39,670 bases of DNA from Gammaproteobacteria bacterium. Lineage in GTDB: Bacteria; Pseudomonadota; Gammaproteobacteria; JAADGQ01. The notes below the pieces were generated by a model. The model did no database searches. It worked only from the letters and a program-made list of their open reading frames with translations, and was not told where the DNA came from. Position 1 is the first letter of the stretch; every line of letters starts with the position of its first letter. Below are positions 8,854 through 18,337 of the stretch, one piece after another. The translations under genes and the position numbers were made by a program. The stretch lies in the NCBI GenBank assembly GCA_015490755.1, contig WFXF01000087.1, forward strand, positions 121,441 through 161,110. The letters run 5' to 3'.

Positions 8854-9141
8854 ATGTTTAAGCACACCCCCAAAGTTGGTCAATGGTATAGCATTCCTGG
8901 CATCGATGAGTTTGAAGTCACTGCATTAAATGAAAATAGTGGTGACATAGATATTCAATACTACGATGGGGTAACAGAAAAGCTCGATAAAGAGAGCTGG
9001 AATAGCCTGGAACTTAACAGGATGCCAACTCCACAAGACTGGAGCCAACTAGTTAATGAAATCAAGTCCGAACCGATTGAAGTCATTGAAGAATTTATTA
9101 TGGAAGAAGAGGATTTCGCAATTATGGATAACGTTGAATAA
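8854..9141 (+). CDS. Small acidic protein of unknown function (DUF6763-like)
   Basis: 95 residues, strongly acidic. The N-terminal half (VGQWYSIPGIDEFEVTALN, IDIQYYDG, ESWNSLELNRMPTPQDW) looks like the small gammaproteobacterial family I know as DUF6763: a compact beta-rich domain beginning with a GQWY motif, with a conserved Tyr-Asp-Gly and a Trp-rich end. The C-terminal 35 residues are an acidic tail (IEVIEEFIMEEEDF). A Shine-Dalgarno-like GAGGTAG lies upstream of the ATG. It has its own intergenic region of 177 bp upstream and a strong terminator 29 bp downstream, so it is probably transcribed alone. No function can be assigned; the family name is from memory. Confidence 0.72.
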   Translation: MFKHTPKVGQWYSIPGIDEFEVTALNENSGDIDIQYYDGVTEKLDKESWNSLELNRMPTPQDWSQLVNEIKSEPIEVIEEFIMEEEDFAIMDNVE

Positions 9142-9169
9142 CTGCGGAATTTTACTCAACAACATGAAT

Positions 9170-9196
9170 AAAAAGGGGCAAAAAAAGCCCCTTTTT
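9170..9196. terminator. Bidirectional intrinsic terminator between convergent genes
   Basis: The perfect 10-bp stem AAAAAGGGGC / GCCCCTTTTT with a seven-A loop (9180-9186) gives a T-run on both strands. It serves the plus-strand small acidic protein and the minus-strand pnp, which converge here. Confidence 0.92.
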
Positions 9197-9220
9197 ATTC
9201 ATGTAGATAAAAAATCGGCT

Positions 9221-11317
9221 CTACTCACCTTCGTTTTCAACAAGCGCTTTCATACTTAAGCGAATACGGCCTTGTTTATCAACTTCCAGCACTTTGACCT
9301 TAATCACTTCGCCTTCACTCAATTTATCACTTACTTTTTCAACACGCTCATGACAAATCTGTGAAATATGAACCAATCCATCTTTACCCGGAAGCAAATT
9401 CACAAATGCTCCAAAATCCATTATCTTAACAATTTTACCTTCATAAGTTGCACCCACCTCAACATCAGCAGTAATCGCTTTAATCCGTTCAATTGCATTT
9501 TCAGCAGCAGCATTATCAGCAGAAGCAACTTTAACAGTTCCATCATCTTCAATATCAATTGAAGCACCAGTTGCTTCAGTAAGAGCACGAATAGTTGCAC
9601 CGCCCTTACCAATAATGTCACGAATTTTGTCAGGGTGAACTTTAATCGTTACAATGCGTGGCGCAAAATCAGATAACTCTTCGCGCGTTTCAGAGATCAC
9701 TTCATTCATTTTCTCTAAAATATGCAAACGCCCCTCTTTCGCTTGCTCCAGTGCAGCCGACATAATCTCTTTGGTAATGCCATCAATTTTGATATCCATC
9801 TGCAAGGCACTGATACCTTCAGAAGTACCTGCCACTTTAAAGTCCATATCACCAAGATGATCTTCATCACCAAGAATATCACTCAGCACTGCAAATTTAT
9901 CACCTTCTTTGATCAAGCCCATCGCAATACCAGCAACCGGCGCTTTAATCGGTACACCTGCATCCATCAATGCCAAACTTGTACCACAAACAGAAGCCAT
10001 TGAACTCGAACCGTTAGACTCAGTAATTTCAGAAACAACACGAACTACGTAAGGGTAGTCATCCATTTCAGGCATCACAGCCAAAACTCCGCGCTTGGCT
10101 AATCGACCGTGTCCAATTTCACGACGCTTGGGGCTACCAACAAAACCTGTTTCTCCTACGCAAAAAGGAGGAAAATTGTAATGCAGCATAAAAGGATCTT
10201 TGTACTCACCTTCAATCGCATCAATCAATTGCGCATCACGATCGGTACCCAAGGTACAAGTTACAAGCGCTTGAGTTTCACCACGAGTAAACAGCGAAGT
10301 ACCATGAACCCTGGGTAAAATACCAACTTTAATATCAATATTACGCACAGTAGTCAGATCACGACCATCAATACGAGGCTCGCCAGCAATAATTTGCCCA
10401 CGAACTATATTTTTCTCTAACTTGCCAACAGCTGCTTTTATTTCATCAGCAGACCAGTCAACCGAGTCCGAAGCACTCAATGCTTCTACAGCACTGCTAC
10501 GAATCTCTGACAAACGTGATCCACGATCCTGTTTGTCCTGAATTTTATAAGCATCACGCACTTCATTGGCATAACCTGACTCAACCGCACTAATTAATGC
10601 GCTATTTTCTTCCGCAGCTTGCCACTCCCAAGCTGGATTCCCGACTTCTTTCGCCAGCTCTTCAATTGTCCTGATTGCAGTTTGAAGCTGCTCATGGCCA
10701 AACATAACCGCGCCAAGCATGACCTCTTCACTCAGTAACTTTGCTTCAGACTCAACCATTAGCACAGCATTTTCAGTACCCGCCACCACTAAATCCAGCT
10801 CTGATGTTTTCAGCTCTGTTATAGTCGGATTGAGTATATATTCACCATTTTGATAACCTACGCGCGCCGCGCCCAATACTGCATTTGCAGGCATCCCTGA
10901 AATAGCCAATGCGGCTGATGCCCCCAGCAGGGCAGGGATATCCGGATTTACCTCTTTATCAAGGGAAACGACTGTTGCAATGATTTGAACTTCGTTAGTG
11001 AAACCTTTTGGAAACAAGGGGCGAATCGGGCGATCAATCAAACGTGATGTAAGTGTTTCATTTTCAGAAGGTCGACCTTCGCGCTTAAAAAATCCACCAG
11101 GGATTTTTCCAGCCGCATAAGTGCGTTCCTGATAGTTCACTGTCAACGGGAAAAAATCACGTCCCGCATCCGCCTCTTTTTTTCCAACAATGGTGACGAG
11201 TACAACGGTATCACCCATACTAACCAAAACTGCACCACTGGCCTGACGAGCGACTACGCCCGTATCAATAGCAACTATATATTGGCCAAACTCAAACTCT
11301 TTTCTGATTGGTGTCAC
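9221..11317 (-). CDS. pnp: Polyribonucleotide nucleotidyltransferase (PNPase)
   Basis: 3'-5' phosphorolytic exoribonuclease, a component of the RNA degradation machinery. It has two RNase PH-like halves ([37 protein letters not shown]), with catalytic-site aspartates in [17 protein letters not shown], then a KH domain ([19 protein letters not shown]) and an S1 domain ([20 protein letters not shown]) that ends almost at the C-terminus. I chose the GTG at 11317 (698 aa). AAGGAA precedes it and the protein then begins [12 protein letters not shown], aligning with other PNPases. An upstream ATG at 11359 would add 14 residues without family support. Downstream of rpsO and separated from it by a terminator, as in E. 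coli. Confidence 0.97.
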   Translation of the reverse strand: MTPIRKEFEFGQYIVAIDTGVVARQASGAVLVSMGDTVVLVTIVGKKEADAGRDFFPLTVNYQERTYAAGKIPGGFFKREGRPSENETLTSRLIDRPIRPLFPKGFTNEVQIIATVVSLDKEVNPDIPALLGASAALAISGMPANAVLGAARVGYQNGEYILNPTITELKTSELDLVVAGTENAVLMVESEAKLLSEEVMLGAVMFGHEQLQTAIRTIEELAKEVGNPAWEWQAAEENSALISAVESGYANEVRDAYKIQDKQDRGSRLSEIRSSAVEALSASDSVDWSADEIKAAVGKLEKNIVRGQIIAGEPRIDGRDLTTVRNIDIKVGILPRVHGTSLFTRGETQALVTCTLGTDRDAQLIDAIEGEYKDPFMLHYNFPPFCVGETGFVGSPKRREIGHGRLAKRGVLAVMPEMDDYPYVVRVVSEITESNGSSSMASVCGTSLALMDAGVPIKAPVAGIAMGLIKEGDKFAVLSDILGDEDHLGDMDFKVAGTSEGISALQMDIKIDGITKEIMSAALEQAKEGRLHILEKMNEVISETREELSDFAPRIVTIKVHPDKIRDIIGKGGATIRALTEATGASIDIEDDGTVKVASADNAAAENAIERIKAITADVEVGATYEGKIVKIMDFGAFVNLLPGKDGLVHISQICHERVEKVSDKLSEGEVIKVKVLEVDKQGRIRLSMKALVENEGE

Positions 11318-11400
11318 TAAACAAATTCCTTGAATATTAAAACGATACTTAAAGGGCACTTCACAGACAGGACTATATTTAAACTACCCATAAAAAAAGA

Positions 11401-11427
11401 GCTGATAACTTGAAAAAAGTTATCAGC
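11401..11427 (-). terminator. rpsO terminator upstream of pnp
   Basis: Perfect 11-bp stem GCTGATAACTT / AAGTTATCAGC with a 5-base loop. On the minus strand it is followed by TCTTTTTTTA. It lies 13 bp after the rpsO stop codon, so it probably separates rpsO from pnp and allows partial readthrough, as in the E. coli rpsO-pnp operon. Confidence 0.92.
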
Positions 11428-11439
11428 ATCTCGTTATTC

Positions 11440-11709
11440 TTATTTACGTAAGCCTAGTCGCCCGATAAGAGTGCGATAACGCTCGCTATCTTTCTTATTC
11501 AGATAGCTCAGCAATTTACGACGCTGATGAACCATTCGGAGCAACCCCTGGCGCGAATGATTATCATGTTTATGCTCTTTGAAGTGGCCTGAAAGATGAT
11601 CAATATGTGCAGAGAGCAGTGCAATTTGAACTTCAGGTGAACCTGTATCACCTTCTGCTGTTTGATACTCTTTTACGATTGCTGATTTACGCGCGGCGTC
11701 GAATGCCAT
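11440..11709 (-). CDS. rpsO: 30S ribosomal protein S15
   Basis: Primary 16S rRNA-binding protein of the small subunit platform. From the ATG at 11709 the product is 89 residues, exactly the family length ([12 protein letters not shown] at the start, then [35 protein letters not shown] with its first part the S15 signature, ending [11 protein letters not shown]). The reading frame is open further upstream, but AGGGG sits five bases before this ATG and a promoter-like pair (11753-11780) would put the transcript start downstream of the longer start. Followed by its terminator and then pnp. truB, the usual upstream neighbour in enterobacteria, is absent; sdhB lies upstream instead. Confidence 0.97.
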   Translation of the reverse strand: MAFDAARKSAIVKEYQTAEGDTGSPEVQIALLSAHIDHLSGHFKEHKHDNHSRQGLLRMVHQRRKLLSYLNKKDSERYRTLIGRLGLRK

Positions 11710-11752
11710 GTTTACCCCTAAAATAAATGGTTCCAGTACAAATAAGGCCGGT

Positions 11753-11780
11753 ATTTTACTCGTCTGATACAAGAAGGCAA
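11753..11780 (-). promoter_or_regulatory. Candidate rpsO promoter
   Basis: Minus strand: -35 TTGCCT (11780-11775), 16-bp spacer, -10 TAAAAT (11758-11753). The predicted start is about 37 nt before the rpsO ATG. Seen by eye only. Confidence 0.45.
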
Positions 11781-11840
11781 CCCCCAAGGCTGCACTATTT
11801 TATAATTTCATATATATGCCCTTACTCTGAAAGCATCAAG

Positions 11841-12536
11841 CTATAACGAATGTTTCAACATTTTTTTCTTAATATGCCCAATAGCCTGAGCCGGATTTAG
11901 CCCCTTTGGGCATACATCAACACAATTCATCACAGTATGGCAACGAAATAATTTATACGGGCCATCCAGATTACTTAGCCGCTCTTCAGCCATCTGATCA
12001 CGGCTGTCTTCCAAAAATCGTGACACCTGTAATAGTGCCGCTGGCCCCAAATATTTATCAGGATTCCACCAAAATGATGGACATGACATCGAACAGCAAC
12101 CGCATAAAATGCACTCATACAATCCATCCAGTCGGTCACGTTCTTTAGGTGCTTGTTTAAACTCAACTTCTGGTAACGGTTCTTTAGTCATCAAATATGG
12201 CTTTGTCGCGCGATACTGCTTATAAAACGTATCCATATCAATAACGAGATCACGAATGACCGGCGCTCCAGGCAAAGGGCGAACCTCTACAGGTTCTTCA
12301 AGGCTTGATAGCGGTGTAATGCAAGCCAGTCCATTTTTTCCATTTATATTCATGGAGTCTGAACCACAAACACCTTCACCACATGAACGCCTAAAGCTCA
12401 AAGTTTCATCATACTCTTTTAGCTTCAACAACGCTTCCAGCAACATCATGTCAGAGCGAACATCCTTTAGTTCATACTCTTGCATATAAGGTGCTTCATC
12501 TTTTTCTGGATTGTAACGATAAATTAAAAAACGCAT
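11841..12536 (-). CDS. sdhB: Succinate dehydrogenase iron-sulfur subunit
   Basis: Electron-transfer subunit of complex II. It passes electrons from the SdhA flavin to quinone through three Fe-S clusters. The 231 residues contain the [2Fe-2S] ligand set (RRSCGEGVCGSDSMNINGKN then GLAC), the [4Fe-4S] motif CILCGCCSMSCP and the third-cluster cysteines in CHTVMNCVDVCPKGLNP. The D replacing the fourth Cys of the first motif (CGSD) is normal for SdhB. It is the last gene of sdhCDAB, 10 bp after sdhA. No sdhE (flavinylation factor) gene follows; the next gene is rpsO. Confidence 0.97.
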   Translation of the reverse strand: MRFLIYRYNPEKDEAPYMQEYELKDVRSDMMLLEALLKLKEYDETLSFRRSCGEGVCGSDSMNINGKNGLACITPLSSLEEPVEVRPLPGAPVIRDLVIDMDTFYKQYRATKPYLMTKEPLPEVEFKQAPKERDRLDGLYECILCGCCSMSCPSFWWNPDKYLGPAALLQVSRFLEDSRDQMAEERLSNLDGPYKLFRCHTVMNCVDVCPKGLNPAQAIGHIKKKMLKHSL

Positions 12537-12546
12537 GGAAAAGACC

Positions 12547-14340
12547 TTAATAGACTCGTGGCTTCGGAGGAAAACTGTCCACAGTGAGTGGTTTCATACG
12601 TACAGGCTTGTAATCCAGCTTCCGTCCCGCTTTAAAGTATAGAGTGTGTTTAAGCCAGTGTTCATCATCACGCTCTGGATAATCAATGCGTGAATGTGCC
12701 CCTCGACTTTCTGTGCGTGCTTGTGCGGATATCACGGTCGCCAACGCATTTTCAATCAAATTTTCCAGCTCTAGCGCTTCAATTCGAGCAGTATTAAAAA
12801 CCTGGCTATGATCTTTTAAATAGACCCCGTCCAGATCAGCTGCAATTTTGGAAATTTTGTCAACACCTTCTTTTAAAATTTCATCTGTACGGAATACACC
12901 ACAATATTTTTCCATGGTTTGCTGCAACCGAATGCGTAAACTATCGACAGTTTCACCGTCACCCGACTGATCCCAACGCTCCAATCTCTTTAAAATTTGC
13001 TCAACGCTCTCTTTATTGAGTGGTCTATGGTATCGATTTTCTTTCAAATATTCGGCAATATGGCTGCCTGCGGCACGACCAAAAACAACGATATCGAGTA
13101 AAGAATTTCCTCCCAGTCGATTAGCCCCATGCACAGAAACACAAGCGCACTCCCCAACTGCATATAATCCTGGCACAGGCTCTTCTGCTCCATGTTTCAT
13201 AGGAACAACCACCTGACCGTGACGATTCGTCGGAATCCCACCCATCGTATAGTGTGCTGTTGGATAAACCGGTATCGGCGCTTCAATCGGATCGATATTC
13301 ATAAACGTCATGGACATATCACGAATACCGGGCAGACGTTTACGAATCACATCAGCATCCAAATGATCAAGCTTAAGCAAAACGTGATCTTTATTCGGCC
13401 CGCAACCACGCCCTTCCTGAACTTCCATAAAAATAGCACGACTCACAACATCACGACTGGCCAAATCTTTTGCATTGGGTGCGTAACGCTCCATAAAACG
13501 CTCGCCTTCAGAATTGACGAGATACCCCCCCTCACCTCGAACCCCTTCACTAATCAGCATTCCTTTACCAGCGATACCTGTCGGATGGAATTGAAAAAAT
13601 TCCATATCTTGCAATGGGATACCGGCCCGCAAGGCCATTGCCAGACCATCACCCGTATTAATCATGGCATTGGTATTGGTGCGAAAAATCTGTCCGGCGC
13701 CACCGGTTGCCAGCAGCGTGGTTTTAGCCTCAATGATAAGCACCTCCCCCGTTGCAATCGACATGATGACTGCACCAAGAATATCGCCCTCTTCACTCTT
13801 AATCAGATCCAGAGCAAAGTATTCATCAAAAAAATGAGTTTTTACATGAATATTTTGCTGATACAGAGTATGTAAAATTGCATGACCGGTACGATCGGCT
13901 GCCGCACAAGTTCGAGCCGCTTGTTCACCTCCCAAATTCTGGCTTTGACCACCAAAAGGACGTTGATAAATAGAGCCATCTTCCAAACGTGAAAAAGGAA
14001 CACCTGCATGCTCCAGTTCAATCACAAGTCGTGATGCCGCACGACACATATATTCAATGGCGTCCTGATCACCCAGATAATCACTGCCTTTAATCGTATC
14101 GTACATGTGCCAATGCCAATTATCAGGAACAACATTAGCAAGCGCTGCATTGATTCCACCCTGCGCAGCGACAGTATGTGAGCGCGTCGGGAATACTTTT
14201 GAAACGACAGCTACGTCAGCATTCACTCTCCCCATCTGCATGGCGGCACGTAATCCACCACCGCCAGCACCAATCACCAAAGTATCAAATTTTCGGCGCT
14301 CCAATTTATCGATAGCTAATCTGTTTTTTGAAAGCGTCAT
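12547..14340 (-). CDS. sdhA: Succinate dehydrogenase flavoprotein subunit
   Basis: Catalytic subunit of complex II and the TCA cycle; oxidises succinate to fumarate. It shows an N-terminal FAD-binding [14 protein letters not shown], then the [15 protein letters not shown] block whose His carries the covalent FAD, the substrate-loop region [20 protein letters not shown], and the C-terminal [17 protein letters not shown] start it at the ATG at 14340 (597 aa): AGGGGTGA lies just upstream and the ATG overlaps the sdhD TGA (ATGA), the usual coupling. The frame is open 30 codons further, but that would lie inside sdhD. Third gene of sdhCDAB. Confidence 0.97.
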   Translation of the reverse strand: MTLSKNRLAIDKLERRKFDTLVIGAGGGGLRAAMQMGRVNADVAVVSKVFPTRSHTVAAQGGINAALANVVPDNWHWHMYDTIKGSDYLGDQDAIEYMCRAASRLVIELEHAGVPFSRLEDGSIYQRPFGGQSQNLGGEQAARTCAAADRTGHAILHTLYQQNIHVKTHFFDEYFALDLIKSEEGDILGAVIMSIATGEVLIIEAKTTLLATGGAGQIFRTNTNAMINTGDGLAMALRAGIPLQDMEFFQFHPTGIAGKGMLISEGVRGEGGYLVNSEGERFMERYAPNAKDLASRDVVSRAIFMEVQEGRGCGPNKDHVLLKLDHLDADVIRKRLPGIRDMSMTFMNIDPIEAPIPVYPTAHYTMGGIPTNRHGQVVVPMKHGAEEPVPGLYAVGECACVSVHGANRLGGNSLLDIVVFGRAAGSHIAEYLKENRYHRPLNKESVEQILKRLERWDQSGDGETVDSLRIRLQQTMEKYCGVFRTDEILKEGVDKISKIAADLDGVYLKDHSQVFNTARIEALELENLIENALATVISAQARTESRGAHSRIDYPERDDEHWLKHTLYFKAGRKLDYKPVRMKPLTVDSFPPKPRVY

Positions 14341-14675
14341 GACGTCACCCCTAACAACACACGTCCAAACCATACTCCCATGACAAGCAAGCTGATCACA
14401 GCCAATGTTAATACAGAAAAACGTAACCAAACCGGGTGAACATAATCAATAATCACATCACGAACCCCCACCCAGGCATGCAATAAAACAGCAATAAAAA
14501 ATAGAGCAATCGCTATAAACACCCAAGGCTCAGAGAGCCAGAGCTGCCATGCTGAAAAATCAGCCGGAGGGTGAAAAGTGAAATGAAAAAACAGATAAAC
14601 AGTGAATAGTGCCAAATAGACAGCACTGACTCGCTGAATCACCCACGCACGCAATCCATGCATTAGCGTATTCAA
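14337..14675 (-). CDS. sdhD: Succinate dehydrogenase membrane anchor subunit D
   Basis: Small membrane anchor (112 residues, three hydrophobic helices) that, with SdhC, holds the heme b and the ubiquinone site. It begins [20 protein letters not shown], typical for SdhD. The motif [18 protein letters not shown] carries the heme-ligand His and the Asp-Tyr pair of the quinone site known from E. coli SdhD. Its start overlaps the end of sdhC by 4 bp and its stop overlaps the start of sdhA by 4 bp, so the whole operon is translationally coupled. Confidence 0.93.
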   Translation of the reverse strand: MNTLMHGLRAWVIQRVSAVYLALFTVYLFFHFTFHPPADFSAWQLWLSEPWVFIAIALFFIAVLLHAWVGVRDVIIDYVHPVWLRFSVLTLAVISLLVMGVWFGRVLLGVTS

Positions 14676-15052
14676 AACAAAACTCCTAAAGTGAGTATAA
14701 AAATAGCAAAACCCATGACAAAAACAATTTGTGCACTTATTCGGGAAGCCTTTTTATCTATCGCCACATCAAAATCAAGAAGCAAAAAACGAACACCCGC
14801 AAACAAGTGATGCGCCAATCCCCAGCAAAGCAACGCAATAAAGAGCTTGGCAATATTTGAGTCCAGCATAGAAACAACTTCACTAAATCCTGCCTCTCCC
14901 TGCAAAGAGCGTTCAAAAAAATAGATAACAAATGGAATAAAAATAAAAAGTATGACACCTGAAATACGGTGAAGAATTGACAATACACCTTGCAGCGGAA
15001 GTTTAATCTTCAGTAGATTAAGGAATACAGGGGGCTTCTTTTGAATTATCAT
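14672..15052 (-). CDS. sdhC: Succinate dehydrogenase cytochrome b556 subunit
   Basis: First gene of sdhCDAB; 126 residues with three transmembrane helices. The N-terminal motif PLQGVLSILHRISGVILF carries the conserved Ser-x2-His-Arg of the quinone site. HHLFAGVRFLLLDF in the second helix carries the axial heme His. Start ATG with GGA a few bases upstream. The 114-bp gap to the divergent ygfZ must hold both promoters; the AT-rich sequence there gave no clear -35/-10 pair. Confidence 0.94.
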   Translation of the reverse strand: MIIQKKPPVFLNLLKIKLPLQGVLSILHRISGVILFIFIPFVIYFFERSLQGEAGFSEVVSMLDSNIAKLFIALLCWGLAHHLFAGVRFLLLDFDVAIDKKASRISAQIVFVMGFAIFILTLGVLF

Positions 15053-15166
15053 AGCTTCCAGTCTAGTTTTTTATGAGCAATAAAATCAAATACTCTATAT
15101 ACCTAAATTTGTATAGTTAATTGTATAACTTATCGTAACTTTCTTATTAATTTTCAAGTGATTTTT

Positions 15167-16195
15167 ATGAATACTGAGTGGCAAAATTTCCTGATTTCCA
15201 AAAAAGCTGTTTTTGAAGATGGCAAAACAGTTCACTATGGCAATATGGGTGAAGAGATTCACCAAAGCAGTACCGGCCATATTATGACCGATCTATCTCA
15301 TACTGGTTTGATTTCAGCACAAGGTAATGATGCATCCTCTTTCCTTCAAGGGCAACTCACGAATGATATCAATCAAGTGACGCTGAGCAACGCACAGCTC
15401 AGCGCATACTGTTCACCTAAAGGTCGAGTTCTGGCACTTCTTTTAATTTACAAACAAAATCAAAACAGATACCTTCAGGTTTCTGAAGAACTGATAGAGC
15501 CTACACTCAAGCGACTTAAAATGTTTATCATGCGCTCTAAAGTAACTTTAGAAGATTGCACAGACCAATTTATCAAGTTAGGTCTGTCTGGAGTTGACTG
15601 CGAACAGAAGATCAAAAAAATTTTTACAGATATTCCCACAACAGAATACGCCACCTCACAACATGACCAACTAACAATCATTCGACTCCCTGGAATTCAT
15701 CCACGCTTTGAGTTGATTGGCAATAACCTTAAAGAAATGAAAAATATCTGGTCAACTCTAAGTCAAGAGTTCATTCCTGCTGGATATTCAGCATGGGATC
15801 TGACAAATATTCAAGCAGGAATTCCGACACTCCATTCAACAATCTCTGACAAATTTATTCCACAAATGATTAACCTGGATGAATTGAATGCGATTAATTT
15901 CAAAAAAGGTTGTTATGTAGGACAAGAGGTGATTGCCCGAGTAAAGTACTTGGGCAAAGTAAAGCGCCGGATGTATCAAGCCTCAGTTGAATCAACTTTC
16001 ACACCACAAGCTGGTGATATGATTTACAGTAAAAGCCATGATACAACAATTGGGACTGTTGTTTCTGCTCAGCCCGAAAATGAGAAAAAACAGGCTCTGT
16101 TAATCTCTGTAAAAGAAGAGTTTACTGAAAATGGCAATATTTATCTGGAAAACAGTCAAAAAAAGTGGCCTTTAAAATTGGTAACCAAGAATTAA
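15167..16195 (+). CDS. ygfZ: YgfZ-type folate-binding Fe-S cluster repair protein
   Basis: GcvT-like tetrahydrofolate-binding protein that supports assembly or repair of Fe-S enzymes in the cytoplasm. Key marks are DLSHTGLISAQGNDASSFLQGQLTN (split: DLSHTGLI, then the FLQGQ.TND motif), SPKGRVLAL, and above all the YgfZ signature KGCYVGQEVIARV with its conserved Cys. I begin at the ATG at 15167 (342 aa) rather than the GTG nine bases upstream; neither has a strong Shine-Dalgarno. The gene is divergent from sdhCDAB. In E. coli ygfZ is divergent from sdhE instead, and SdhB carries three Fe-S clusters, so the pairing is functionally sensible. It converges with the lipase gene 31 bp further on. Confidence 0.93.
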   Translation: MNTEWQNFLISKKAVFEDGKTVHYGNMGEEIHQSSTGHIMTDLSHTGLISAQGNDASSFLQGQLTNDINQVTLSNAQLSAYCSPKGRVLALLLIYKQNQNRYLQVSEELIEPTLKRLKMFIMRSKVTLEDCTDQFIKLGLSGVDCEQKIKKIFTDIPTTEYATSQHDQLTIIRLPGIHPRFELIGNNLKEMKNIWSTLSQEFIPAGYSAWDLTNIQAGIPTLHSTISDKFIPQMINLDELNAINFKKGCYVGQEVIARVKYLGKVKRRMYQASVESTFTPQAGDMIYSKSHDTTIGTVVSAQPENEKKQALLISVKEEFTENGNIYLENSQKKWPLKLVTKN

Positions 16196-16226
16196 TCAAA
16201 GGACTCTCTATGGTAATGCTACTTCC

Positions 16227-18320
16227 CTACTGCATCTCAATCACATTACTATTTTCAATATCTAAAACCTTTCCATTGCTTTCCAAAAATATTGCAACTT
16301 GTGAATGAATTTCGGCAGTCACTTGAGCCGAAACTGGATCATCATTACCATCTGCGTCTTTTTCTGTCAGCAATGAACTGTGATGGCCTGCCGTAAAGCG
16401 TACCCAGGCACGAAGGTTATCTCCTTGCGTATCAGCGTCCATCTTTGTCATTCCTGCGAACGTTGCCAATGGGTCGGTGCCAGCAAATAGAGAAGGGACG
16501 GTTCCTGCTACGTCAAGAACATTATTTGGAATCACCTGATCGGGCAGTGAACTGTTACCACCCACAATTTCAATCATATGCACACCACGCCCTTCAGCAA
16601 CTCTGCTCGCATAGTTGATTGGATCAGTTGAATCTAACACCGCCTGATATGCACTTAAAAAACCTTCATACTCCACGCTTCCCTTGGTTAATCCGTTTGC
16701 ACCAAGCCCGGCAGCTATAACAGGACCATAAGACGCTGAACCATCCAGTAACTTTGGAATACCTCCACCTGTAACAGAGAGTGTTGCCGCTCCAACCGAT
16801 GGCTCTAATGCCAAAAATACTGAACCTGCAATTCCACCTAATGAGTGACCAATGAAGCGGATATTATCTGTATCAAAATCAGCGCCATCACCATCATAAT
16901 CCATCGTACCCAGTGCTTTTGTCAGAGAGAACAGATCGGCAACTGCCTGACGTACATTGTCGCGCCCAGTCAACAAGCTGCTGAGATTAATGAAGTGAGT
17001 TCCTGAAGAGTCCGCAATACCATCAGGCCCCGGAGCACTGGTTTCATTATTGATTAAATCCAGGTTAAAGGTTCGCTCTTTACCCTCCATATAAAAAGGC
17101 GATGCACTATCGTCTACACCATGCAGTGGCATGTCAATTGCCACAACAGCAAACCCCACCGCAGCCAACGTGTCAGCCACGGCCAACATGGTTGTTCTAT
17201 CTTTGGTAATACCATGTTGAAAAATCACAACAGGCCATCCATCAACCGGTTTTTCAGTTTTCGGAATTGAAACTAACAGAGGCACAGCCTGCACCGAGCT
17301 TTCTACAGGTGAAGTATTTAATTGTGTTAGAGAGCTCCCCCCAATACCTTGCCAATACTTTGTTAACGGCGCTGTCGGATCCTCTGCAGTAGGCGCAGTC
17401 AGGTAATATGGCAATTCAATTGTGCCGCTATAAAGGCTTGCGGCATCGGCCAGTGAATCCCCCGATGAGACCAATTCAGAAGCTGGCGCAACAGATTCTT
17501 GAACCTTTGCTCTCACAGAAGCCAATACATCTGAGATAGATTGTGTTGTAAAACTCCAGCTCAAAACAATATCACCACGTTCAAGATCACTTGCAAAGGT
17601 TGTTACTGCAATTTCTGCTGCATTGACCAGTTGCCGTATCCCTTCCAGCCTTTGCGCCTGTTCATCACTCAGTGTACTCAATGCACTTTTACCGGCACTA
17701 TCAATCAGTGGTTCGGTGCGTTTGGTTATGGCGTAATCCATCTCTGCCAAAGCGGTTTCACCATTTACGCTTTTGATTTTATTATTGAGCACCACCAAAT
17801 AACTGGTTTTTGGTTTTAATGGTTTGAGTGGTGTAATAATAAGATTGCTCTGTGTTGTATCAAGCCCTGAAAGGGTCACCATGAAATCGCTACCAAGCAC
17901 AAGCTCCTGGTTTATACTGACAACCGCTCCGCCGATACCCGACAACGTCACTTCAAACAGCCGAACCCCGCCACTATTCAAACTTGCTGAATCCACAGCA
18001 GATGAAAATGAGGCGCTCATTGACCCTAAAGTTGAAAACCCATCCAATTTGTTTAAGGCACTTTTAACAGGGTAATCAGCATCAGCCTCATCCGTTGGAA
18101 TATTTAACGTGCCATCTGTTGATCCCGCAAAAAGAAGGTTATTAGGCAATGGGATAATTCTTTGTGCTTCATCGAGTTTAAAGCGCGGGTAAAATTTTGA
18201 ACCGCTGCTATTTTCTGCAAGATTATTTTTAACTGCATCCTGAATTGTTGTGGTTCTATTGTTGTCACAAGCAGACAACCACAGAACACTCACTAATAAA
18301 ATTATTATCTTAATGTGCAT
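16227..18320 (-). CDS. VolA-like surface lipase/lysophospholipase lipoprotein
   Basis: 697-residue lipoprotein with a C-terminal alpha/beta-hydrolase of the Pla-1/cef extracellular lipase type. The signal peptide ends in the lipobox LSAC (lipidated Cys18, followed by Asp). The N-terminal ~300 residues form a beta-rich Ig-like region (FSSAVDSASLN, ITPLKPLKPKTSYLVVL). The hydrolase begins with WPVVIFQHGITKDRTTML, whose HG probably forms the oxyanion hole, and the nucleophile is Ser493 in GHSLGG. The Vibrio cholerae homologue VolA is a surface lysophospholipase encoded beside fadL; here fadL is 17 bp upstream, the same partnership. Last gene of the lipid operon. Substrate is inferred from VolA; other lipids or esters are possible. 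Confidence 0.87.
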   Translation of the reverse strand: MHIKIIILLVSVLWLSACDNNRTTTIQDAVKNNLAENSSGSKFYPRFKLDEAQRIIPLPNNLLFAGSTDGTLNIPTDEADADYPVKSALNKLDGFSTLGSMSASFSSAVDSASLNSGGVRLFEVTLSGIGGAVVSINQELVLGSDFMVTLSGLDTTQSNLIITPLKPLKPKTSYLVVLNNKIKSVNGETALAEMDYAITKRTEPLIDSAGKSALSTLSDEQAQRLEGIRQLVNAAEIAVTTFASDLERGDIVLSWSFTTQSISDVLASVRAKVQESVAPASELVSSGDSLADAASLYSGTIELPYYLTAPTAEDPTAPLTKYWQGIGGSSLTQLNTSPVESSVQAVPLLVSIPKTEKPVDGWPVVIFQHGITKDRTTMLAVADTLAAVGFAVVAIDMPLHGVDDSASPFYMEGKERTFNLDLINNETSAPGPDGIADSSGTHFINLSSLLTGRDNVRQAVADLFSLTKALGTMDYDGDGADFDTDNIRFIGHSLGGIAGSVFLALEPSVGAATLSVTGGGIPKLLDGSASYGPVIAAGLGANGLTKGSVEYEGFLSAYQAVLDSTDPINYASRVAEGRGVHMIEIVGGNSSLPDQVIPNNVLDVAGTVPSLFAGTDPLATFAGMTKMDADTQGDNLRAWVRFTAGHHSSLLTEKDADGNDDPVSAQVTAEIHSQVAIFLESNGKVLDIENSNVIEMQ

Positions 18321-18337
18321 GATTCTTCTCCGCCTGC

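Noticed and set aside
11710..11787. A longer N-terminus for S15 beginning at 11787
   Set aside because: S15 is 89 residues in practically all bacteria, a good Shine-Dalgarno precedes the ATG at 11709, and a candidate promoter lies inside the extension.
13192..13875. A 227-codon open frame on the plus strand inside sdhA
   Set aside because: It is antisense to well-conserved sdhA codons, has His/Thr-rich composition typical of a reverse-frame shadow, and resembles no family I know.
14341..14430. A longer SdhA starting at 14430
   Set aside because: The extension lies inside sdhD, while the ATG at 14340 has AGGGGTGA and the ATGA overlap typical of coupled sdh genes.
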